From JANWHZ01 sp035545555 (GTDB lineage Bacteria > Patescibacteriota > Saccharimonadia > Saccharimonadales > UBA4665): a stretch of 43,985 nucleotides of DNA. Below the pieces are notes generated by a model, which ran no database searches, had not been told where the DNA came from, and worked only from the letters and a program-made list of their open reading frames with translations. The stretch covers positions 1 through 43,985 of the forward strand of contig DASZYD010000034.1 of the NCBI GenBank assembly GCA_035545555.1, written 5' to 3'. Numbering within the stretch: the stretch's first letter is position 1; every line of letters begins with the position of its first letter. Of this stretch, positions 15,771 through 23,485 are shown piece after piece. The position numbers and the translations under genes are program-made.

Positions 15771-16853
15771 CTAGCTCCTCATCAGCCTATCGAGTTCATC
15801 AATATCCACCGCGAAGTTGCGCGCTTCATCATACGTGATGGTGCCTTCGTGGATGAGCTTGGCCAGCGTCTTGTCCATGCTCTGCATGCCAAACTCGGCA
15901 CCGGTTTGGATGACCGCGTCCAGCTGATGCGTTTTGCCTTCGCGGATAATATTACGCACGGCCGGAGTCACCACCAGGATCTCGGATGCCGCGATGCGGC
16001 CGCCGCCGATGGCCGGAATGAGACGCTGCGAGCAAATGGCCATGAGGATGTTGGATAGCTGCGCGCGGATCTGTGGCTGCTGGTGCGGCGGGAAGACATC
16101 GATCATGCGATCAATGGATTGCGCGGCAGAGTTGGTGTGCAGGGTGGCGAAGACGAGGTGGCCGGTTTCGGCGATGGTAATGGCGCTGGCAATTGTCTCG
16201 AGGTCACGCATTTCACCGATCAGCACGACATCCGGGTCTTCGCGCAAGGCCGAGCGCAAGGCCGCGCTGAATGAGTAGGTGTCGTAATGGACTTCGCGCT
16301 GCACGATCACCGACTTGTTGGACTTATGTGTGTACTCAATCGGGTCTTCGATGGTAATAATGTGCGCCGCCCGCTCCATGTTGATCTTGTGCACCAGCGC
16401 GGCAAGGCTGGTCGACTTGCCGGAGCCGGTTGGACCGGTTACCAGCACCAGCCCGCGCGGGTAGTCGGCGAACTTGGCAACGACTGGCGGCAGACCAAGC
16501 TGTTCGATGGACAAGATCTCGTTGGGGATGAGGCGAAGCGCGGCAGCCAGATTACCCCGCTCGTGGAAAGCGTTGACGCGGAAGCGACCCATATCGCCAA
16601 AGGCAAAGCTGAAGTCGAATTCTTTATCCTTGAGCAGAATCTGCTTCTGGTCTTCGTCCAAAATGGCGAAAATAAGCGCCTCTACCGCCTCATCGCTGAG
16701 CGGCTCAGCACCACTGACCGGCGTTAGTGCGCCGTCCACACGGAGCATCGGCGGCAGGCCGACTTGCAGGTGCAGGTCGGAGGCTTTCTTTTTGACCACC
16801 TCTTCCAAGAGGACTTCGATTCTTGGTTGACCCTGTTGCGTTACTTCTGCCAC
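15771..16853 (-). CDS. pilT: Pilus retraction ATPase PilT
   Basis: This 360-aa hexameric ATPase drives pilus retraction. Walker A GPTGSGKS is at 140-147, then the Asp box ITIEDPIEY, Walker B DVVLIGEMRD and a His box. The PilT-specific AIRNLIRE-like motif is present as AVRNIIRE. The His box and length separate it from PilB. Presence of a true PilT means the pilus can retract, so twitching, host pulling or DNA uptake are possible. Confidence 0.95.
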   Translation of the reverse strand: MAEVTQQGQPRIEVLLEEVVKKKASDLHLQVGLPPMLRVDGALTPVSGAEPLSDEAVEALIFAILDEDQKQILLKDKEFDFSFAFGDMGRFRVNAFHERGNLAAALRLIPNEILSIEQLGLPPVVAKFADYPRGLVLVTGPTGSGKSTSLAALVHKINMERAAHIITIEDPIEYTHKSNKSVIVQREVHYDTYSFSAALRSALREDPDVVLIGEMRDLETIASAITIAETGHLVFATLHTNSAAQSIDRMIDVFPPHQQPQIRAQLSNILMAICSQRLIPAIGGGRIAASEILVVTPAVRNIIREGKTHQLDAVIQTGAEFGMQSMDKTLAKLIHEGTITYDEARNFAVDIDELDRLMRS

Positions 16854-16863
16854 GTTGTACTCC

Positions 16864-18675
16864 TCATGCTATGTCAGCGGCCGCGACGCGGTTCACTTCG
16901 TTTAGTGTGGTAAGCCCGTTCAAGGCTTTCAGATAGCCGTCCTGTCGCATGGTAATCATGCCGTGTTCCTGGGCGCGCCGTTGGATCTCGGTGCTGGTTG
17001 CGCGCTTGAGAATCAGCTCCTGAATGTCATCCGACACCGGGAAGACCTCGTAGACACCCATACGGCCTTTATACCCTCCAGGCGTACTCGGGCTATCTTT
17101 GCCCTTGCTTAAAGTATAAGCGTGTTCGGTGCTCAGTGGCAAGCTGTCGTAACCAAGGTCCTCGGACGCGTCCTTGCGCTTCGACTCGTCTGTCGGCAGC
17201 AGGCCTGCCAGGGTCTTTTGGATGGAAGCGGTCTCGGTGGCTGAGCTCTGGTAGGTCTCTTTCGGATCGCCGATGCGCCGCACCAGCCGCTGGCCGATCA
17301 CCACCTTCACCGTACTGGCGATAAGGAATGGCTCGACACCCATATCGAGCAAGCGCGGCAGAATACCGGCGGCCGAGTTGGTGTGCAGGGTGCTAAAGAC
17401 CAAATGGCCGGTGAGAGCCGCCTGCACGGCCAGCTCGGCCGTCTCGCGGTCGCGGATCTCGCCCACCATAACCACATCCGGATCCTGGCGCAGAATGGAA
17501 CGGAGGCCACTGGCGAAAGTCAGCCCGACATCCGGGTTCACCTGGATCTGATTGACACCCGGCATTTTGTACTCCACCGGGTCTTCGAGCGTCACGATGT
17601 TTATAGCATCGCTTTTGATCTCCTGTATCAGCGCATAGAGGCTGGTCGACTTGCCGGAGCCCGTCGGACCGGAGGTGAGAATCATGCCGTTGCTCTGCTT
17701 GAGCCCCTCGCGAATCATGCGCAGCGAACGGCCGTGGTAGCCTAAATCTTCGAGTTTCATGCTGGTGCCGGTCTTGTCGAGCAAACGGATGACCACTTGT
17801 TCGCCCCACACCACCGGCGAAATGGCCACACGCAAGTCGATATCTTTGTCGGCCATGTGGATGGAAAACTCGCCGTCCTGTGGGATACGGTGTTCATCGA
17901 TCTTGAGATTGGAAAGAATCTTGATACGTGACACCAGCGGCGGTTCTGAGCTTTTGGGCAGCTGCATGACTTCGCGCAGGATGCCGTCAATACGACAACG
18001 GATCTTCAGGGAATCCTGCAGCGGCTCGATGTGGATATCGCTCGCCTTGTTGCGTGCCGCGTACTCCAGAATGGCAGAGAGCGCTTTGCTGATCGGCGAA
18101 TCCTGCACCAACGTTTTGATATTGCCGGCCTGCGGTGCAGCCTGGCCGTTACCGGCCGGTTTGCCGACGCTCGGTGCCGGCGTGATCTCTGCCGTTTCCT
18201 GGCCGATTTGGCCGAGGGCAGCGTTCGGCAGCTGCGCCTGGTACTGCTTGAGCACGCTGCGGATGCCTTCCTCGCTCGCCACATATACCTTGAGCGGCCG
18301 GCCGATTTTGTTGCTCAAAAAGTCCACGGCCTGCACGTTGTCGGCGTCCAGCATGGCCACGACCAATCGGTGCTGCATTTCGCCTAAGGGTACGGCCATG
18401 TACCGCTCGGCTACATCTTGCGGCAACAGCTCTAAGACCTTCGGGTCAACCGAGACGTTCATCAGGTTGACATACGGCACCTTGGTGACCTTCGCGATAG
18501 CCTTTGTCAGCTGCTCGTTGGTAACATATTTGCCGCTTACCAGCGTGCCGAAGATGGAATTGCCGTCTTTTTTGGCCTTGTCCTTGACTTCGCCAAGCTG
18601 GGCGTCGGTAAGGATGCCGTCGCGGACCAGGTCATCCTCAACCTGTTGCTGTGTTGCGGCCGACAGGACACTCAC
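16864..18675 (-). CDS. pilB: Pilus extension ATPase PilB, without the zinc tetracysteine motif
   Basis: The 603-aa protein has the MshEN-type N-terminal domain (about 10-150), a linker, and the AAA+ ATPase with Walker A GPTGSGKS (336-343), IVTLEDPVEY and VVMVGEIRD. PilB normally carries CxxC...CxxC after the ATPase core. Here the corresponding places read RRIGDPKE (469-472) and DSPSTPGGYKGR, so all four cysteines are gone. The gene lies 10 nt upstream of pilT. It powers pilus assembly at the inner membrane. Confidence 0.95.
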   Translation of the reverse strand: MSVLSAATQQQVEDDLVRDGILTDAQLGEVKDKAKKDGNSIFGTLVSGKYVTNEQLTKAIAKVTKVPYVNLMNVSVDPKVLELLPQDVAERYMAVPLGEMQHRLVVAMLDADNVQAVDFLSNKIGRPLKVYVASEEGIRSVLKQYQAQLPNAALGQIGQETAEITPAPSVGKPAGNGQAAPQAGNIKTLVQDSPISKALSAILEYAARNKASDIHIEPLQDSLKIRCRIDGILREVMQLPKSSEPPLVSRIKILSNLKIDEHRIPQDGEFSIHMADKDIDLRVAISPVVWGEQVVIRLLDKTGTSMKLEDLGYHGRSLRMIREGLKQSNGMILTSGPTGSGKSTSLYALIQEIKSDAINIVTLEDPVEYKMPGVNQIQVNPDVGLTFASGLRSILRQDPDVVMVGEIRDRETAELAVQAALTGHLVFSTLHTNSAAGILPRLLDMGVEPFLIASTVKVVIGQRLVRRIGDPKETYQSSATETASIQKTLAGLLPTDESKRKDASEDLGYDSLPLSTEHAYTLSKGKDSPSTPGGYKGRMGVYEVFPVSDDIQELILKRATSTEIQRRAQEHGMITMRQDGYLKALNGLTTLNEVNRVAAADIA

Positions 18676-18690
18676 GGGTGCGGCCTCCCG

Positions 18691-18948
18691 CTACTGACCC
18701 GACCCTGACCCATCGAACGGGTTGGTGTTGTTGTTGCTCCCAACCTCAATCAGCTTGGCGGGATCAAACGACTGGGTATTGAAGAACTGCGGATCGGGCG
18801 TTGTGAAGCGGGTAGAAATGACAGGCACCACGGCCGCTTTTTGCTGGCTGTTGCTCGGCGCCGAAAAGATGAAATGGGATGCCACCAGCGCGATGCCGCC
18901 GCTGATGCCGGCGATCAGCACGATCATCGCCAAGTCTTTTTGTTTCAT
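18691..18948 (-). CDS. Small single-pass membrane protein of the pilus operon (PilP position)
   Basis: This 85-aa protein has one N-terminal membrane helix (about 8-28) and a short polar outside tail ending NTNPFDGSGSGQ. It overlaps the end of the PilO-like gene by 4 nt and sits where pilP lies in many pil operons. It is too short for PilP and lacks a lipobox, so it is called by position only. Confidence 0.65.
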   Translation of the reverse strand: MKQKDLAMIVLIAGISGGIALVASHFIFSAPSNSQQKAAVVPVISTRFTTPDPQFFNTQSFDPAKLIEVGSNNNTNPFDGSGSGQ

Positions 18949-19622
18949 TTCACTACCTCACTCTGGATATTCAGGTTTTGCGCCGGCTGCCAGAACGTTT
19001 GGGCGCTGATGGTCAAGGTGAGCTGGCTCTGGTCGCCCGCCAGCTCCATGGTCTGGATCTGGAACGGCCGCGTGGAATGTTCAAACGACTTTACCAGATT
19101 TTGGATGGCATTGTAGTCGCCCACGACGACGATTTGGAACGGCATTGCCTGCGGCGTGGGTGTGCCGCCGGATTGGTTGCTCTGGTTGGCCGAATCGTCG
19201 GTACCGCTGATGCTCTGAATCTGCACCGACTGGCTGGTCAGCATGTTCTCCAGTGTCGTTACCAAGGCCGGATAGTCGTATTTGCTCGGCAGCGAGTCCA
19301 GGATGATTTTGGCGTTCGTGCCGTCCTGCTGGCCGGTGCCGTTCGGGTCGCCGCCAATGATATTGGTGGGCGTGCTGACAAACGCCTGATAGGCTGTCTC
19401 GAGGCTGTTCGTGGCCTGGATGTCACTCTTAAGCTGGTTGAGCGCTTTCTTGTTGGCGCTGATGACGCGGTTCTGGTATGTAAACTGGCCAAACAGCGAG
19501 AACGACGCAACGACACAAAACGCTACGATGAAGCAGGCGCCGGAGGTCACGGCCACCATGGTAGTGTTGGATTTCTCGATCAGGCTGCGCTTGATGGACG
19601 GCATGGCAGGCATATTACTCAT
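18945..19622 (-). CDS. pilO: PilO-like type IV pilus assembly protein
   Basis: The 225-aa protein has a short cytoplasmic end, one membrane helix (about 23-45), a coiled-coil stretch (about 50-75) and a ferredoxin-like C-terminal part with FQIVVVGDYNAIQNLVKSFEHSTRPF. That matches PilO, the inner-membrane alignment protein that pairs with PilN. It overlaps the PilN gene by 8 nt. Confidence 0.8.
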   Translation of the reverse strand: MSNMPAMPSIKRSLIEKSNTTMVAVTSGACFIVAFCVVASFSLFGQFTYQNRVISANKKALNQLKSDIQATNSLETAYQAFVSTPTNIIGGDPNGTGQQDGTNAKIILDSLPSKYDYPALVTTLENMLTSQSVQIQSISGTDDSANQSNQSGGTPTPQAMPFQIVVVGDYNAIQNLVKSFEHSTRPFQIQTMELAGDQSQLTLTISAQTFWQPAQNLNIQSEVVK

Positions 19623-20277
19623 CCCCCTTCTTGAAGATGATCGACGGTGTCAGCTCCGAGGCATCAACCTGGCCGATCGCCAAGGTCACGTCATCGGCGT
19701 TGTTGAACAAGTTCGGATCGAAGTTCAGCGTAATGGTATATGTCGCCGATTTGGCCGTCCGGCTAAAGCTGGATAGAACAATGTTGGAGAACGCTTTGGT
19801 TTGGCCGCTCTGCCCTTTGACGCTGTAGGTGGTAAACTTGAGGCCGTCAACGAACGTGTTGACCACATCCAGCCCCGGCGCATTACCGCTGATCGATATG
19901 GTGTTGGCAGTGTAATCAATCTTGAGGTCGGAGATGCTGGCGTCCTTCGGCGTGACCTGCGAAAGGTAGCCGAACAAGCGCGACGGCGCGCCGCGCTGCG
20001 GATTAAGCGAATCCAGCGAGTTGAGCTGCGCCTGTACGGTCAGGATGTCGGTGAGGTGCGGCGTAGATTGCAGCTTGCTCGTATTGGTCTGTATGTCGGC
20101 ATGCAAATCGTTAATGCTCTTCTTCTGGATAATATAGACTGAGGACAGGAATAAGATGAGCACGACGAGTGCCACGGCGCTGGCGATGAACGACACGCCG
20201 ATCACCAGACGCTTCATAGCCTGGGTCTTGATGTACTGCTGCTTGACGTCAGGGAGCAGGTTAAACTGGATCATCAC
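19615..20277 (-). CDS. pilN: PilN-like type IV pilus assembly protein
   Basis: The 220-aa protein begins MMIQFNLLPDVKQQY; the conserved INLLP element near the N-terminus of PilN binds PilM. One membrane helix (about 23-50), a coiled coil and a small outside domain follow. It overlaps pilM by 4 nt and pilO by 8 nt. Confidence 0.88.
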   Translation of the reverse strand: MMIQFNLLPDVKQQYIKTQAMKRLVIGVSFIASAVALVVLILFLSSVYIIQKKSINDLHADIQTNTSKLQSTPHLTDILTVQAQLNSLDSLNPQRGAPSRLFGYLSQVTPKDASISDLKIDYTANTISISGNAPGLDVVNTFVDGLKFTTYSVKGQSGQTKAFSNIVLSSFSRTAKSATYTITLNFDPNLFNNADDVTLAIGQVDASELTPSIIFKKGDE

Positions 20278-21314
20278 GCCTCCCGCTCCGCCAGCCCTAC
20301 GGCAACGCTGAACTGGTTGGATATCGACAGCAGCTCGTTCTGGCGGTCCGGGCTGAACTGCACGTTGCGCCAGGCATTGCCGATCTCTACTTCCAGGGTA
20401 AACTTGTTGGCCAGATATAACGGGAACTCCGGCAAGATAGCACCGCCGCCGGTGACGATGATGCGCGTAATTTTGTTGCCGGCATACCGCGTTTGGAAGA
20501 ACTTGATGGACTTGTCGATTTCGGTGGTAAGCAGCTCGACGGTGTTGATAATCGCCTCGTAGACCTGGCCCTCCAGCTTGTCGCGGCTGAGACCGAACTT
20601 CAGAATAAACTGCTCGGCCTGCTTTTCATCAATATTGAGATTTTGCATACCGGAGCGGATGATCGCCTCCATGCCAGTCGGGATGGAACGCGTCAGACGC
20701 GGCAAGCCGCCCAACATCGTCACCAAATCGGTACTCTTGCGGCCCATGTCCAGGATAAGATACGGGTAGGTCGCATCTGCCGGGCTGAGCGCGCGGGCCA
20801 GTGCCAGGTTGTCCGGCTCGAAGGCAATGGTGTTGAGCCCGGTTGACTCAATAATATCCAGCCGGCGCTCGATAAAGTCATTCGGTACACTCGTCAGCAT
20901 GATTTCGGCCTTGGTCTTGTCCAGCGGCGAATCACCCAAGACGGCCCAGTCGATTTTCGATTCGTTGAGCGGCGTGGGAATCAAGGCATCGGCCTGGTAG
21001 CGGATGGATTTCTCCATCTCGCGGTCCGGCAGCCGGTCGACATCATCGACGGTCGTGAACACACGGTTGCTGGGGATACCGACCGCCACATTCCTGGTAC
21101 TGAACTTAGCCTGTTCGACCAGCTGAGCAATCGCTTGCGCCAGGCGGTCCTGGTCGTTCTTGGAATCGCTCAGTGCCAGTTTGCTGTCGATGGGCATATA
21201 GGCATACTTGTAGAGTGTTTTGGTCGGGCCGGTACCGTGCAGTTCGACCGCACGCAACGCCGAGCTCCCAATGTCGAGCCCAAAGAACGAGCTGCCGCCA
21301 CCCAAGAGGCTCAT
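20274..21314 (-). CDS. pilM: PilM, actin-like type IV pilus assembly ATPase
   Basis: The 346-aa protein has the FtsA/actin fold of PilM: FFGLDIGSSALRAVEL (phosphate 1), ILDMGRKSTDLV (phosphate 2) and IIVTGGGAILPEF (adenosine motif). PilM sits in the cytoplasm and links PilN to the ATPases. It is the first annotated gene of the operon pilM-N-O-x-B-T-C-pilin. A GGGGGT ribosome site precedes the ATG, and the transcript should start about 110 nt upstream. Confidence 0.93.
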   Translation of the reverse strand: MSLLGGGSSFFGLDIGSSALRAVELHGTGPTKTLYKYAYMPIDSKLALSDSKNDQDRLAQAIAQLVEQAKFSTRNVAVGIPSNRVFTTVDDVDRLPDREMEKSIRYQADALIPTPLNESKIDWAVLGDSPLDKTKAEIMLTSVPNDFIERRLDIIESTGLNTIAFEPDNLALARALSPADATYPYLILDMGRKSTDLVTMLGGLPRLTRSIPTGMEAIIRSGMQNLNIDEKQAEQFILKFGLSRDKLEGQVYEAIINTVELLTTEIDKSIKFFQTRYAGNKITRIIVTGGGAILPEFPLYLANKFTLEVEIGNAWRNVQFSPDRQNELLSISNQFSVAVGLAEREA

Positions 21315-21431
21315 CGGCTACCCCCTGTCGGCCGGTGTATGATACGTGTCAAGTCGTGCATGCCGTTCGTCGAGTTTTACCCTTGCTTTGTTACTGCCCG
21401 CTCGCCGCTTCAGCAGGCCTCTATGCACCCC

Positions 21432-21446
21432 AGTATAGCATAAGCA
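21432..21446 (-). promoter_or_regulatory. Promoter of the pilM operon, 15-bp motif shared with the minor pilin operon
   Basis: The minus strand reads TGCTTATGCTATACT, identical to 10504-10490. The extended -10 predicts a start at about 21425 and a leader of about 110 nt before pilM. That leader holds a GTG-initiated basic frame of 36 codons that stops 3 nt before the pilM ATG. Confidence 0.6.
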
Positions 21447-21474
21447 GCGGGGCTGCCAACCCGCTTTCGCGGTG

Positions 21475-21709
21475 TCAGCCGCCAGGTTGTCCGGCGAGCT
21501 GTGCAAGATGATACGCTTCCTCTTGGCGGTAGCGCTCGGCGTCGCCCGTGTGGCCCTGGGCGAGCATCTCCTCGGCCGCTGTCAGGACCGGTATATTGGA
21601 TGAACGGCGTACGCAAGAGCTCGATACGGCTCTGGTGCTCTGCCAACCGCTCGTCAAAATACTGCAGTTCAGCCTGTCTGCCGATGAATGTATCCGGCGT
21701 CCCGGCCAT
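21475..21709 (-). pseudogene. Small unknown gene (~78 codons) with a +1 frameshift
   Basis: A frame opening at 21709 after a good GGAGGGGAG site reads like protein up to about residue 38 (FIGRQAELQYFDERLAEHQS...). From about 21600 the protein-like sequence moves to the next frame (AAEEMLAQGHTGDAERYRQE...) and stops at 21475. The total of 235 nt is 3x78+1, so one base appears to be inserted at about 21590-21605. The joined product would be a short helical, charged protein. A sequencing error, a recent pseudogene or two overlapping small genes would all explain it. No slippery sequence is visible. Confidence 0.5.
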
Positions 21710-21769
21710 CCTCTCCCCTCCGCTACGTACCCTTATGATACAGCAAGCCGCTACGGCGGAGAAACACAG

Positions 21770-23365
21770 TTAGAGAACAGGTGCGGCCTGTGGCCCCAGC
21801 CCCGGTGCGGGCAGGCTGCCGCTGCCGGGACTCACACCACGGCCATCGTATGGATTGACGGCGGTGTGGCCGTACAGGCCGGCAGGAGATAGCGGCTGAT
21901 AGTTCAAATCGTAGCCATACGGCGTTGTCTGATCAGCACCGTTCAGCCCGGAAACGAGCGCCTTGAGCAAACTCCCCTGCGAATCATCACCCTCCAGCGA
22001 GAAGACCATTGCACCACGCAAGCCGTGGCTCCGGATATACAACGCCTTCTGGCCGACCGATGCCGGCGTATCACCGGTGTAGAAGGTACCGCTGCTGTCA
22101 TATATCCACGGGCTTTGAGTGATGGGGTCGGTGTGCAGGAATAACGGGTTTAACTCGCCGGCCATGAGCAGCTCGCGATACTGTGCCGTGCCCGGTTGCT
22201 GCGTGTAGGGGTACGCCGGCGACGGCCCACCGGCCGCCTGGTACAATCCTTGCGTGGTGCCTGCCGTGACGCCTGACCAACCGCGCCAGTAGAACGGGAT
22301 ACCCATGACCAGCTTGTTCGCGGGTATGCCGGCATCCTCCCAGTGTTGGATGGCCTGATCGACACTCAGGCCTTGTGAGGTCGCCGGGTCAACCGGCGAG
22401 GTATACAGCGGTGCCTGAAAATTGGTCGGCCCGGTTGTTTCCCACGCGCCGTGCATGTCGTAGGTCATGACATTTGCCCAGTCCAGCGACGGCGTGATTT
22501 GGCTGGCTTGAGTATTATCAATGTTGCTGCTGCCCGCGGGTACGGCGGCGGTTAGATAGTAGTGCCTGCCGTCAATCGTACCCTGCGCGTTGAGCTGGCT
22601 GCGGAACTCTGCCAACAGCGCCGTATAGTTGGCTGTGTCGTTGGGCGATGTGTGGTTGCCCACATGTCCGTTGCTGCTGGCCGGGAACTCCCAGTCTATA
22701 TCGATGCCGTCAAAGATGCCCGCCGCCGCGCCTGGCCCGCCAGCCGTGGTGTCACCGGCGATACCGGTTGGCAGGTTACCGCGGATGTACATATCCACGC
22801 ATGAGCTGACAAAGGTCTGCCGTGACGCCGCCGTTGCAGCAGCATCAGAGAAGTACTTTGAGAACGTCCAACCGCCAATTGACAGCAACATCTTCAAATG
22901 CGGATGCTTGGCCTTAAGCTCTTTCAGCTGATTGAAGTTGCCCCGGAGCGGCTGCGCCGGGCTGTCTGCCTGACCGTCAACTGCTTCATCAGCACTGAAC
23001 GGCCTCTGGTAATCGCCCCAGACATCCCCGGCGTAGTCGCCGGCATTCGGATTATTGTCATCGGTGCTTGCCGCCGAGGCAGCCTGGAAGCACGTGAGCG
23101 TGTCGGGGTTAATATTCTCGAAACTGTATATGAGTGTGGTAAGGTTGCTGGCCGCGCCGGACGTGTCGACATCTTTGAGTGAGTAGCCACTGCTATACGC
23201 GGTCCAGTTGCCGTAGTAGCCAACCCGCTCCCGCCCGCTGTCTGCAGAAACTGCCGGTGAGGCAGCGAGACTTGGGGCACATGCGGTGATCAGTAGCAAT
23301 ACTACCGACACCATTCGTGCGAGCCCCTGCCGGTGATGCCGGCTATCGGGCCATTGTACCCTCAT
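21770..23365 (-). CDS. Secreted glycoside hydrolase family 18 (chitinase-like)
   Basis: The 531-aa protein has an N-terminal signal (hydrophobic about 18-30) with LLITAC, a plausible lipobox with Cys29, or else a type I site after SLA. The GH18 barrel shows SIGGW (162-166) and the catalytic DGIDIDWE (219-226) with the acid/base Glu226, then MTYDMHGAW and a late MVFSLEGDD. This hydrolyses beta-1,4-GlcNAc polymers (chitin or related). The start at 23365 is fixed by AGGAGGG. The C-terminal 50 residues are Pro/Gly-rich with no carbohydrate-binding module. Substrate could also be another GlcNAc polymer of a host cell. Confidence 0.9.
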   Translation of the reverse strand: MRVQWPDSRHHRQGLARMVSVVLLLITACAPSLAASPAVSADSGRERVGYYGNWTAYSSGYSLKDVDTSGAASNLTTLIYSFENINPDTLTCFQAASAASTDDNNPNAGDYAGDVWGDYQRPFSADEAVDGQADSPAQPLRGNFNQLKELKAKHPHLKMLLSIGGWTFSKYFSDAAATAASRQTFVSSCVDMYIRGNLPTGIAGDTTAGGPGAAAGIFDGIDIDWEFPASSNGHVGNHTSPNDTANYTALLAEFRSQLNAQGTIDGRHYYLTAAVPAGSSNIDNTQASQITPSLDWANVMTYDMHGAWETTGPTNFQAPLYTSPVDPATSQGLSVDQAIQHWEDAGIPANKLVMGIPFYWRGWSGVTAGTTQGLYQAAGGPSPAYPYTQQPGTAQYRELLMAGELNPLFLHTDPITQSPWIYDSSGTFYTGDTPASVGQKALYIRSHGLRGAMVFSLEGDDSQGSLLKALVSGLNGADQTTPYGYDLNYQPLSPAGLYGHTAVNPYDGRGVSPGSGSLPAPGLGPQAAPVL

Positions 23366-23405
23366 GCGTTCCCTCCTAGGTTCAATCGGCTGCACGATAG
23401 CGCCA

Positions 23406-23434
23406 ACTGTAGCATAGGCTGAGAATAAGCACAA
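23406..23434 (-). promoter_or_regulatory. Promoter of the GH18 gene
   Basis: TTGTGC (-35), 17 bp, and TACAGT with upstream TGC (-10) on the minus strand, leaving a leader of about 35 nt with the AGGAGGG ribosome site. Confidence 0.5.
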
Positions 23435-23470
23435 TCGGCCATCTTATCCCGGCTACGGCAACATTGTATC

Positions 23471-23479
23471 TGTTATAAT
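23471..23479 (+). promoter_or_regulatory. Extended -10 of ychF, leaderless geometry
   Basis: TGT then a perfect TATAAT, ending exactly 6 nt before the ychF ATG. This is the clearest leaderless promoter in the window. Confidence 0.75.
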
Positions 23480-23485
23480 GCCTGC

